Origin: Modestobacter sp.
Lineage (GTDB): Bacteria; Actinomycetota; Actinomycetes; Mycobacteriales; Geodermatophilaceae
Assembly: GCA_025963425.1 (NCBI GenBank)
Contig: JAOPUQ010000453.1
Span: forward strand, 1-35,414
Length of the DNA stretch: 35,414 nt
Direction: 5' to 3'
Under the pieces are notes generated by a model, which was not told the origin of the DNA, did not search any database, and was given only the letters and a program-made list of their open reading frames with translations. This document shows positions 26,883 through 34,601 of this stretch, piece by piece. Each line of letters starts with the position of its first letter. The first letter of the stretch is position 1. The translations under genes and the position numbers were made by a program.

Positions 26883-27316
26883 CCACGCTCGCCCGGGCCG
26901 AGGAGATCGCGTCGGCCACCCTGAAGCACGGGCGCGGGCTCGGTGCCGCGCCCCTCACCGTGGCGGTCCTGGACGCGGGCGGGCACCTGGTCGCCCTCAA
27001 ACGTGAGGACGGGTCGGGCATCCTGCGGCCGCAGATCGCCTGCGCCAAGGCGTGGGGCGCCCTGGGTATGGGCTTCAGCTCCCGGGAGCTGGGGCGGCGG
27101 GCGGAGCAGCAGCCGGTCTTCTTCGGTTCGCTGGCGTCGGTCGCCGACGGCCGACTGGCCCCGGCGGCCGGAGGGGTTCTCGTCCGGACCGCCGACGGTG
27201 CGGTGATCGGTGCCGTCGGGGTCAGCGGGGACGTCTCGGACGTGGACGAGGAGTGCGCGCTGGCGGGAGTGCAGGCGGCCGGCCTGTTGTCCGACCCCGT
27301 GCCCCCGACGGCCTGA
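26879..27316 (+). CDS. GlcG/HbpS family (heme-binding-like) protein
   Basis: Overlaps upstream gene by 4 bp. LTVAVLDAGGHLVALKREDGSG...ACAKAWGALGMG...AAGGVLVRTADGAVIGAVGVSGDVSDVDEECALAGVQAAGL. Confidence 0.88.
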   Translation: MTTLARAEEIASATLKHGRGLGAAPLTVAVLDAGGHLVALKREDGSGILRPQIACAKAWGALGMGFSSRELGRRAEQQPVFFGSLASVADGRLAPAAGGVLVRTADGAVIGAVGVSGDVSDVDEECALAGVQAAGLLSDPVPPTA

Positions 27317-27365
27317 GGACGCCGGCCCGTCGTCCACCGTGCACCAGCGCACTGACGTCGGGACC

Positions 27366-27408
27366 GCGGCTGCGCGGACCGCCCCTCGGGGCCGGTCCGC
27401 GCAGCCGC
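27366..27408. terminator. Bidirectional hairpin terminator between convergent genes
   Basis: GCGGCTGCGCGGACC-gcccctcggggcc-GGTCCGCGCAGCCGC: perfect 15-bp stem, between stops at 27316(+) and 27427(-). Confidence 0.8.
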
Positions 27409-27426
27409 CGTCGCGAGGACGTCAGG

Positions 27427-28398
27427 TCACTTGATGACCTGCGGGTTGACCGGTGACCCCACCGCGCCCGGGACCACCAGGGGCGGCCCCACGAACAGGA
27501 ACTCGTACTGGCCGTCGTCGGCGCAGTCCGCCGCCAGCGCGTCGAGGTCCCAGATCTCGCCGACCAGCAGGCCCATGCTCACGATGATGATCAGGTGCAG
27601 CGGCTGGAAGACACCCGGCAACTCGTTGGGGCGCACCTCGGCGCCCCACGTGTCGGTGGCGATCGCGGCCACCTGCTTCTCGTGCAGCCAGGGTGCGGCG
27701 AGCAGCGACAGCCCCGGGGAGTCCCCGGCCGAGTAGCCGTCCCAGCCGGGCTTGTCCCGCCGGGCGCCCATGTCCCCGGTGCGGATCAGCACCACGTCGC
27801 CGGACTCCACCGTGACACCGTGCGCCGCGCACGCCTCGTCGAGGTCCGCGGGTGTGATGGCGTACCCCCGTTCCAGGGCGTCGACCCCCTTCACCCGGGC
27901 CACGTCCAGCAGCACGCCGCGGGAGACGACCGTCGGCATGTTCTCCACCCCGCCGCGGGCGGCGCCCTTGGCGGTGACCTCACCGGCGCTGAAGCCGTTG
28001 TACATCTTGCCGTCGCGGAAGATGTGCCCGAGGGCGTCCCACTGGCTGCCGCCCTGCAGGAAGAAGAACAGGCTGTCGTCGGCGAAGCCGAAGCCGAGCT
28101 TGTCGTCCGCGTAGCCCTGGGTCCCGGCGAGGTGGTCGGTGCCGGTGGCGACCATCTGGTGCAGCGGGTTGACCCGACCGAACGCGCCGGTCTGCGGCCC
28201 CTTGTCGTCCATCGGCAGCTGCAACGAGATGGTCTTTCCGCTGCGGACCAGGCCGGCAGCCGAACGCACCTTCTCGGGCGTGATGTAGTTCAGGGTCCCG
28301 CGCTGGTCGTCGGCTCCCCACCTGCCCCAGTTCGAGCAGGACGTGTAGTACTCGTCGAACAGCTCGAACGACGGCTCCAGGTTCTCCCCAGCAGTCAC
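27427..28398 (-). CDS. Cyclase family protein (kynurenine formamidase-like hydrolase)
   Basis: GTG start (VTAGENLEPSFELFDEYYTSCSNWGRWGADDQRGTLNYITPEKV...). QGGSQWDALGHIF, DVVLIRTGDMGARRDKPGWDGY...LLAAPWLHEKQVAAIATDTWGAEVRP. Confidence 0.88.
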   Translation of the reverse strand: MTAGENLEPSFELFDEYYTSCSNWGRWGADDQRGTLNYITPEKVRSAAGLVRSGKTISLQLPMDDKGPQTGAFGRVNPLHQMVATGTDHLAGTQGYADDKLGFGFADDSLFFFLQGGSQWDALGHIFRDGKMYNGFSAGEVTAKGAARGGVENMPTVVSRGVLLDVARVKGVDALERGYAITPADLDEACAAHGVTVESGDVVLIRTGDMGARRDKPGWDGYSAGDSPGLSLLAAPWLHEKQVAAIATDTWGAEVRPNELPGVFQPLHLIIIVSMGLLVGEIWDLDALAADCADDGQYEFLFVGPPLVVPGAVGSPVNPQVIK

Positions 28399-28509
28399 GA
28401 TGAACGGCCTTCCTTCTCTCGGGTGCACCGATGCGACGTGCTCTCCTCCGGACCGTCGGTGCGATCGGCCGGAACAGGCGTGCAAGCCCCCGAGTGCGGA
28501 GGGCTCGGG

Positions 28510-29622
28510 TCAGGGCTGCCGGGGGCGGTCGACGGTCGACCGTTTGACCAGGCTGGTCGCGAAGACCTGCTCGCGCCCGGGGCCGATCGCCGCGGGGTGC
28601 TCGATGCGCTCGGCGAGCATCCGGGCCGCGGCGCGGGCCATGTCGTCGAAGGGCTGCCGGAGCGTGCTGAGCTGGAAGACCTCCCACGACGCCATGGGGA
28701 TGTCGTCGAAGCCGAGGATCGAGATCTCCTCGGGCACCCGGACGCCGAGGGCCCGAGCGGCGTCCAGGGCGCCGAACGCGACGACGTCGTTGCCACAGAA
28801 GATCGCCGTCGGCGGTTCGGGGAGGCGGAGCAGCTCGCGGGTGTGCTGGTAACCGCTCTGGTGGGAGTAGGAGCCATGGCGGACCAGCGTCGGGTCCAGC
28901 GGGACGCCATGGGCCTCGAGTGCGTCCTGCAGGCCGGCCAGGCGGTCGCGGCTGGTGGAGGTGTTCGCCGGGCCGCGGACCACCCCGATCCGCCGGTGCC
29001 CCAGCTCCAGCAGGTAACGGCCGCCGGCATAGGCGCCGCCGTGGTTGTCGCTGATCGCGCGGTCGACGTCCAGCCCGTCGATGTAGCGGTTGAGCAGCAC
29101 CATGGGCAGCCCGCGCCGCTGGAGCAGGCCGGCGAAGCTCGACCCCAGCGTCGCCGTGGTCACCAGCACGCCGTCGATCGACCGGTCCAGCAACCGGTGC
29201 AGCGCCTCCTGGCCGGTGGGGAGGTCGGTGCGCTCGGCGAAGAGCACCACCCGGTAGCCCATGAGCTGCAGCTCGTCGTAGACGGGCGTCAGCAGGTAGG
29301 GGAAGAACGGGTTGGTGAGGTCGGAGACGATGACCGCGACGGTGCGGGTCGATCGGGAGGCCAGCCCGCTGGCCAGGGAGTTGGTCACGTACCCCAGGCG
29401 ACGGGCGGCTTCGTCCACGCGCTGCCGGGTCTCCTCGCGTACCCGCGGGTCGCCACGCAGGGCGTGGGAGACCGTCGACTGCGACACCCCGGCCGCACGG
29501 GCGACGGTCCAGGCGGTGGTCGTCGCGTCCACCGGCTGCGGGCTCGGTGCCGCTGCGGTCATCGCCGACGGCCGGCCGGCATCGGCCGCCCGGGGCGCCG
29601 GATGGCGGGACACAGCGGTCAT
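28510..29622 (-). CDS. LacI family transcriptional regulator
   Basis: VARAAGVSQSTVSHALRGDPRVREETRQRVDEAARRLGYVTNSLASGLASRSTRTVAVIVSDLTNPFF; periplasmic-binding-like C-domain. Confidence 0.95.
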   Translation of the reverse strand: MTAVSRHPAPRAADAGRPSAMTAAAPSPQPVDATTTAWTVARAAGVSQSTVSHALRGDPRVREETRQRVDEAARRLGYVTNSLASGLASRSTRTVAVIVSDLTNPFFPYLLTPVYDELQLMGYRVVLFAERTDLPTGQEALHRLLDRSIDGVLVTTATLGSSFAGLLQRRGLPMVLLNRYIDGLDVDRAISDNHGGAYAGGRYLLELGHRRIGVVRGPANTSTSRDRLAGLQDALEAHGVPLDPTLVRHGSYSHQSGYQHTRELLRLPEPPTAIFCGNDVVAFGALDAARALGVRVPEEISILGFDDIPMASWEVFQLSTLRQPFDDMARAAARMLAERIEHPAAIGPGREQVFATSLVKRSTVDRPRQP

Positions 29623-29642
29623 GGGAGTTCCCTCGATGCGGT

Positions 29643-29679
29643 GGGCACGGGCGCCGGTCCGGGGAGGGCGCCCGTGCCC
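29643..29679. terminator. Hairpin between ABC ATPase and LacI regulator
   Basis: GGGCACGGGCGCC-ggtccggggag-GGCGCCCGTGCCC: perfect 13-bp stem. Confidence 0.7.
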
Positions 29680-29701
29680 AGGAGGGGAGTGGCCGGCGGG
29701 C

Positions 29702-30466
29702 TCAGACCGCCGAGGCGACCGTGGGCGTCAGCGCCTTCATGTTCTCCAGCCGGGCCAGGACCTCGGCCTGGAGCGTCGCCACCGCCGGGTCCGACTGCCG
29801 GCGCGGGCGTGGCAGGTCGATCTCGATGTCCTCGAAGATCTTCCCCCCGGGCTGAAGGACGATGATGCGGTCGGAGAGCTCGACCGCCTCCACGACGTCG
29901 TGCGTGACGAAGACGACGGTCTTCTTCGAGTGCGACCAGATCTCCTGCAACTGGGCGCGCAGCCCCCGCGCGGTGATGGCGTCCAGGTGGCTGAACGGCT
30001 CGTCCATGATGAGCAGGTCCGGCTCCACCGCGAACGCCCGGGCGATGCCCACACGCTGCTGCATGCCGCCGGAGAGCTGACCGGGGAAGAAGTCACCGTG
30101 CTTGGACAGGCCCACCATGTCCAGGTAGCGGTCGACCCGTGTGCCCGCTGCCTCGTCCGCGGAGTCCTGGACGTACAGCATGTTCTTCCGCACGCTCCGC
30201 CACGGCAGCAGGCGCGGGTCCTGGAAGACGTATCCGAGCCGGGCCGGGCTGCCGCTGTCACCGGTGACCGAGATGTGCCCGGAGGTGTGGTCCTCCACCC
30301 CCGAGATGATGTTGAGCAGGGTGCTCTTCCCGCACCCCGAGGGCCCGACGATCGACACGAACGTCTGCCCTCGCACGTCGAAGCTGATGTGGTCGAGCAC
30401 GCGGTTGCTGCGGGCCGTTCCGGCACCGAAGGTCTTGCAGAGGTCTTTCACCGTCAGAACGGCCAT
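29702..30466 (-). CDS. ABC transporter ATP-binding protein (SsuB/TauB-type), second system
   Basis: MAVLTVKDLCKTFGAG, GPSGCGKST, GYVFQDPRLLPWRSV, LSGGMQQRVGIARAF, LLIMDEPFSHLD. Confidence 0.93.
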   Translation of the reverse strand: MAVLTVKDLCKTFGAGTARSNRVLDHISFDVRGQTFVSIVGPSGCGKSTLLNIISGVEDHTSGHISVTGDSGSPARLGYVFQDPRLLPWRSVRKNMLYVQDSADEAAGTRVDRYLDMVGLSKHGDFFPGQLSGGMQQRVGIARAFAVEPDLLIMDEPFSHLDAITARGLRAQLQEIWSHSKKTVVFVTHDVVEAVELSDRIIVLQPGGKIFEDIEIDLPRPRRQSDPAVATLQAEVLARLENMKALTPTVASAV

Positions 30467-30572
30467 GTCGTTGCCTCTCGGGTCCGGGGGAGGGGGGAGG
30501 GAGAAGGGGACGTCGTCCGGCCGCGGCGCCGGTGGGGGGCGGTGCACCCTACCGGCGCCGGTCGCCGGCTCC

Positions 30573-31391
30573 TCAGTGCGTCTGGTCGCGCCATCGGAAG
30601 GCCCGCCGGGAGGCCTTCTCGAAGACGAGCTGGTCCAGGACGATGATCACGCCGACGAAGAGCACCACCCAGGCCGCGAACCCGGCGAACTGGTTGGCGT
30701 CGTACCAGTAACGGGCCCGGTACCCGGCGCCGCCCGAACCGCCGAACCACTCGGCGAGCAGCACACCGTTCCAGCCCATGATCACGGCGAACCGGACCCC
30801 GGCCAGGACGTAGCCGGAGACCGCGGGCAGGACCAGGTCCCGGACCCGCCTGGTCAGGGGGATGCCGTAGGACGACGACATGTCGCGCAGATCGCGGGAC
30901 ACGCCCTGAACCCCCTGTGCCACGTTGAGGATGACGAAGGGGACCGCCGTCAGGAACGTCGTCACGATCGGCGACATGTGCCCGAACCCGAACCACATCA
31001 CGGTCAGGAAGGCCCACATGATGGCCGGGATGGACAGCCCCACCATGACCGGGCTCTCCAGGAACGCCCGGGCCATGGGGGACAACCCGATGAGGACGCC
31101 GATCAGGATGCCGGCGACGACCGACAGTGCCACCCCGATGCTGAACCGGTAGAAGGTGTCCGCGAAGTTGCCGAACACCTCGCCCCGGCGGAACTCCTCG
31201 ATCAGCCGGTCGACGACCGAGGCCGGTCCCGGGATCCGCTCGAACAGTGCCGCCAGCAGCAGCCAGGTCAGGAACGCGGCGACGTAGAACGTGCTGCGGG
31301 CCGCCGGGTTCGACGTCAGCCGCCCGCGCCAGGCCGGGGCGTCGCCGGCCATCTCCTCCGCCGAACGGCGGCGGGTCACGGTCTGCGTCAC
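30573..31391 (-). CDS. ABC transporter permease, second system
   Basis: GTG start (VTQTVTRRRSAEEMAGD) overlapping the upstream stop by 4 bp. VAGILIGVLIGLSPMARAFLESPVMVGLSIPAIMWAFLTVMWFGFGH, typical SsuC/TauC fold. Confidence 0.9.
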   Translation of the reverse strand: MTQTVTRRRSAEEMAGDAPAWRGRLTSNPAARSTFYVAAFLTWLLLAALFERIPGPASVVDRLIEEFRRGEVFGNFADTFYRFSIGVALSVVAGILIGVLIGLSPMARAFLESPVMVGLSIPAIMWAFLTVMWFGFGHMSPIVTTFLTAVPFVILNVAQGVQGVSRDLRDMSSSYGIPLTRRVRDLVLPAVSGYVLAGVRFAVIMGWNGVLLAEWFGGSGGAGYRARYWYDANQFAGFAAWVVLFVGVIIVLDQLVFEKASRRAFRWRDQTH

Positions 31392-32242
31392 TGGACAGCC
31401 CTCTCGTCGGGGCGCCATGCGAGCACGCGCTGCTCCAGTTTGCGGAGCACCAGGCGCTCGACCAGGAGCATGAACACGATGAACAGGCCCATCCAGGCGA
31501 TGACGCCGGTGATGTTGAACAGCTGGTACTCGTTGCGGATCTGGAAGCCGACGCCGTTCGTGCCGCCGAAGACCTCGGTGAGGGCCTCGACCTTCCAGGC
31601 GACCGCGAAGGACATGCGGATCGCGGCGAAGACGTAGGGCACGATCGTCGGGACGAACACCTCCCGGCGGATCTGCCGGGGGGAGCGGCCGAACGCCTGG
31701 CTCATCTTCACCAGGGACTGGTCCACGCCCCGGATCCCCTCCGCCACGTTGAGCGCGACGTAGGGCGTCGAGACCAGGGCCACGGCGAGCACCGGTCCGA
31801 GGTCGGACAGGCCGAAGATGATCAGTGACAGGACGGCGTAGGTGAGCGCGGGAATGGTGCCCGCGACCGTCACACCGTCGTGGAAGAACGCCTTCCAGTA
31901 GTTGTACCGACCCATCAGGTAGCCGACGGGTGCGCCGATGGCCCCGGCGACGGCGAAGCCCACGGCGGTCTTGGCGATGCTGGCGAACAGGTCCGAGACC
32001 AGCGCACCGCCGGCGACGATGTCCCACATCTCCGCCCCGACCTCGAGGGGGTTGGGGAGGGTGCCGAAGGGGAGGTAGTACGCGGCCACCTGCCAGATGC
32101 CCAGCATGGCGGCCCAGCCGGCCACCAGGAGGGCGAGGCGCTTCCGCTTGTGCCGTGCGGAGGCGCGGCGGGCGAGGACCTCGCCCTCCTGCCAGGTGAC
32201 CGCGGCCGCCGTGGGCGGCGCCTCGATCACGGGGTTGGACAT
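31388..32242 (-). CDS. ABC transporter permease, second system (second subunit)
   Basis: MSNPVIEAPPTAAAVTWQEGEV...LALLVAGWAAMLGIWQVAAYYLPFGTLPNPLEVGAEMWDIVAGG...GAPVGYLMGRYNYWKAFFHDGVTVAGTIPALTYAVLSLIIFGLSD. Confidence 0.9.
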   Translation of the reverse strand: MSNPVIEAPPTAAAVTWQEGEVLARRASARHKRKRLALLVAGWAAMLGIWQVAAYYLPFGTLPNPLEVGAEMWDIVAGGALVSDLFASIAKTAVGFAVAGAIGAPVGYLMGRYNYWKAFFHDGVTVAGTIPALTYAVLSLIIFGLSDLGPVLAVALVSTPYVALNVAEGIRGVDQSLVKMSQAFGRSPRQIRREVFVPTIVPYVFAAIRMSFAVAWKVEALTEVFGGTNGVGFQIRNEYQLFNITGVIAWMGLFIVFMLLVERLVLRKLEQRVLAWRPDERAVQ

Positions 32243-32273
32243 GGTGCCCCTTCCGGGTCGGGTGTCGTGGGGA

Positions 32274-33350
32274 TCAGGACGCCGGCTCGAGCGTGGTGAA
32301 GCTGGGGTCCTTGATGTCCTTGTCCATGAAGCCGGTCTCCCGCATCAGGTCGAAGACCTCCTTCTCGCCCTCGACCCACGTGTCGTCGAGGTAGGTGGTC
32401 GGCACGAACCAGTCGAAGCGGTTGTCCAGCCAGTCCTGGAGGAAGGCCATCTCCTCCGGCGTGCGGACGGCGAAGTCCTCCGGGTAGGCGGCGATGATCT
32501 CGTCGCGGTGGGCCTGCCACTCCTTGATCCCGCGGTCCCAGAGCTGGATCAGGAAGGCTGCTTCGTCCGGGTTCTTCTCCACCCACGCCTTGCGCGCCAC
32601 GAAGACGTTGGTCTGCGGGTGGGTGACGTCGTCCTTGTTGGTGGCGTAGTTCTCGGCCCACATCTGGGCTGCGGACTTGGCGTCGTACAGGGGTGAGATC
32701 TGGTTGCTCGACAGCTCCGGGATGGCGAAGTCGGGCAGGCACAGGCACGCGTCGGCGTCGCCGCGGGCCACCAGGCTGGCCAGGTTCTGGATGTCGGTCA
32801 CGACCAGCTGGAAGTCACCGCCGTCAGCGCGGAGGTCCAGGCCGCACATCTCCTTGGCGTACATGCCCCAGATCAGCGTGATGCTGACCGCGGTGAAGGT
32901 CGCGATCCGCTTGCCCTTCAGGTCGCAGATGGTCTTCGCCGGGTTGCCCGCGCCGACGGCCAGGATGCTGCGGTCGATGTTGTAGGCACCGAAGACGGTG
33001 GCCGGCTCGCCGGTCGCCTCCTCGAGGTCGGGCACCTCGTACGTGGCGGCGGAGATGACGTCGGCGTGACCACCGGCATAGACGCCGAACTCGTCCCAGG
33101 AGGAGGAGGTGAGGATCTGGATGCCGGCTGCCTCCTCCATCTCCTGCTTGATGCCCTGGTCATCGAGCCACTTCCAGACCGGGTCGGGCGCCATGACCAT
33201 GTTGACCGCACCGTTGGCGTCCGCGGCCTCACCGGGCTTCTGACCGGAGCCTCCGCCGGAGGCACACGCCGTGGCCGCGAGGGCCACCATCGTGAGCGTG
33301 GCGACCCACCTCCACTGCCCGGCGCGGTTCCTGCCTGTTGTGATCCCCAT
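32274..33350 (-). CDS. ABC transporter substrate-binding lipoprotein (NMT1/TauA-like), second system
   Basis: MGITTGRNRAGQWRWVATLTMVALAATAC lipobox. Continues NMVMAPDPVWKWLDDQGIKQEMEEAAGIQILTSSSWDEFGVYAGGHADVISAATYEVPDLE. Confidence 0.88.
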   Translation of the reverse strand: MGITTGRNRAGQWRWVATLTMVALAATACASGGGSGQKPGEAADANGAVNMVMAPDPVWKWLDDQGIKQEMEEAAGIQILTSSSWDEFGVYAGGHADVISAATYEVPDLEEATGEPATVFGAYNIDRSILAVGAGNPAKTICDLKGKRIATFTAVSITLIWGMYAKEMCGLDLRADGGDFQLVVTDIQNLASLVARGDADACLCLPDFAIPELSSNQISPLYDAKSAAQMWAENYATNKDDVTHPQTNVFVARKAWVEKNPDEAAFLIQLWDRGIKEWQAHRDEIIAAYPEDFAVRTPEEMAFLQDWLDNRFDWFVPTTYLDDTWVEGEKEVFDLMRETGFMDKDIKDPSFTTLEPAS

Positions 33351-33591
33351 GATCTGCACGCCTCTCTCGGGGGACGCGACGGTCGCTGCGTCCTGCTGGT
33401 GTAGCGACTCGGTGGGGCCGGACGACCCCACCGCAGACCGGTCACAGGCCGATCTAAGGCCGGCGCGGTCGGTAGCGCTGTCATGTGCCTGCGTTGTGCG
33501 GACAGTGAGCCAGCTGTGACACGGGCCACTGTGTGGCGGTGACTGTGTCTGCCTTCCTATGCACGCGTCAAGACCGTGCGGCATGGAGGTT

Positions 33592-33604
33592 CCGAACAGT
33601 TCGG
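33592..33604. promoter_or_regulatory. 13-bp perfect dyad upstream of the second SBP operon (function unknown)
   Basis: CCGAAC-A-GTTCGG in the non-coding region upstream of 33350. Confidence 0.3.
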
Positions 33605-33844
33605 TTCCGTTGTCGACCCCGCCCGCCGAGCGGTTGCTGCGCCATTGCCGCGAAAACACTGGCCCGTCGGGGGAATGCGCATTCGCCGGGCTCACCTCAC
33701 CGGCGCGCCGCCACGAGCAGTACGACTGGGCGTTGCCATGACTGCGTATGCGCAAACGGGATGCAATTCCCAACCAATGTGGAGCACACATGAGCCAGCA
33801 GTCGGAGCAGACGGTCTCCACCGCGGCGTTGCGGCCGGACCCGA

Positions 33845-33913
33845 TCCGACGTCACCGTCGACCTGCTCAGCCAGGCCGAGCACGGTCCGGACCCGCCCGT
33901 CGTCCTCACTGGA
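33845..33913 (+). pseudogene. Fragment resembling the histidinol-dehydrogenase family (HisD/HpsN-like) signature
   Basis: Translated SDVTVDLLSQAEHGPDPPVVLTG resembles the conserved (A)xDLLxQAEHxPxxxAVLxT region of HisD-family enzymes. It is not in frame with the nearby RBS-preceded ATG at 33790, and no full-length ORF is present. Confidence 0.5.
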
Positions 33914-34086
33914 AAGGGCCGGCGCAGCGTGTTGCGCGCTTCAGTACGTCGGCCTTCGCGGGCTACGCGTCGGTCGGGTCGGGCCGTGACGCCGCAGGCA
34001 GCTACCAGCCGCGCTGACGCCGGGGGGTCTACGTGTGCGAGCGTGACGAGGACCCGAGCCAGCCGCTCCAGGGCGCCGCCCCGTCG

Positions 34087-34320
34087 TCACTGCATCAGGT
34101 CGCGGTTCTGCGCGTGCTCGCTGACCTGCGGTTCCCCGTCCACCGGGGCCCGGGCAGCGTGGCCGGCCGCCTCCGTCCGCGCCCAGCACAGCCGGCACAG
34201 GTGCGTGGGCTCCGGCGGCAGCAGCGGGTGACCGCCCAGCGGGCGGACCTCCACCCAGCCGACGGCGGCCTCGGACTCCGCCACCTCCCCGCACTCGTCA
34301 CAGCGGTACAGCACGCTCAC
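34087..34320 (-). CDS. Small zinc-ribbon-like protein (two CxxC knuckles)
   Basis: GTG start VSVLYRCDECGEVAESEAAVGWVEVRPLGGHPLLPPEPTHLCRLCWARTEAAGH.... Paired CDEC/CRLC; 77 aa. Confidence 0.65.
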   Translation of the reverse strand: MSVLYRCDECGEVAESEAAVGWVEVRPLGGHPLLPPEPTHLCRLCWARTEAAGHAARAPVDGEPQVSEHAQNRDLMQ

Positions 34321-34601
34321 AGGAACCGTCTCCCGACGCTGGGAGCCGACGTCCGTCGGCCTGTGCGCCCAGCCTCCTCGCCGCGGGACGCGGCTGCACG
34401 GCCTCCAGCTCCGGCCGTCGAGCCGGCGGGGTGGCTCACCGACCCGGCGCCGGCCACGTCCGGTGACCGGGCGTGTGCGCAGCGGAGCAGCCATCCACGT
34501 GGGTCTTTCTCCTGGTCAACCCAGGGTCCTACGGTCCACAGCGTGGGTCCCGCGCGGTGGTGGGGCCACCGCACCCAGCGCCTGGCTGTGCAGGGGGACA
34601 G

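Noticed and set aside
33592-33604. LexA/SOS box
   Set aside because: CCGAAC-A-GTTCGG has a 1-nt spacer, not the CGAAC-N4-GTTCG arrangement expected for an actinobacterial SOS box.
33351-33821. N-terminal extension of the second SBP ORF (32274-33821)
   Set aside because: Non-coding-looking, dyad-containing sequence. The lipoprotein signal starts at the ATG at 33350.
34480-34601. c-di-AMP (ydaO-type) riboswitch upstream of the RipA/NlpC-P60-like gene
   Set aside because: Such riboswitches can precede cell-wall hydrolase genes in actinobacteria, but I could not recognise the conserved core here.
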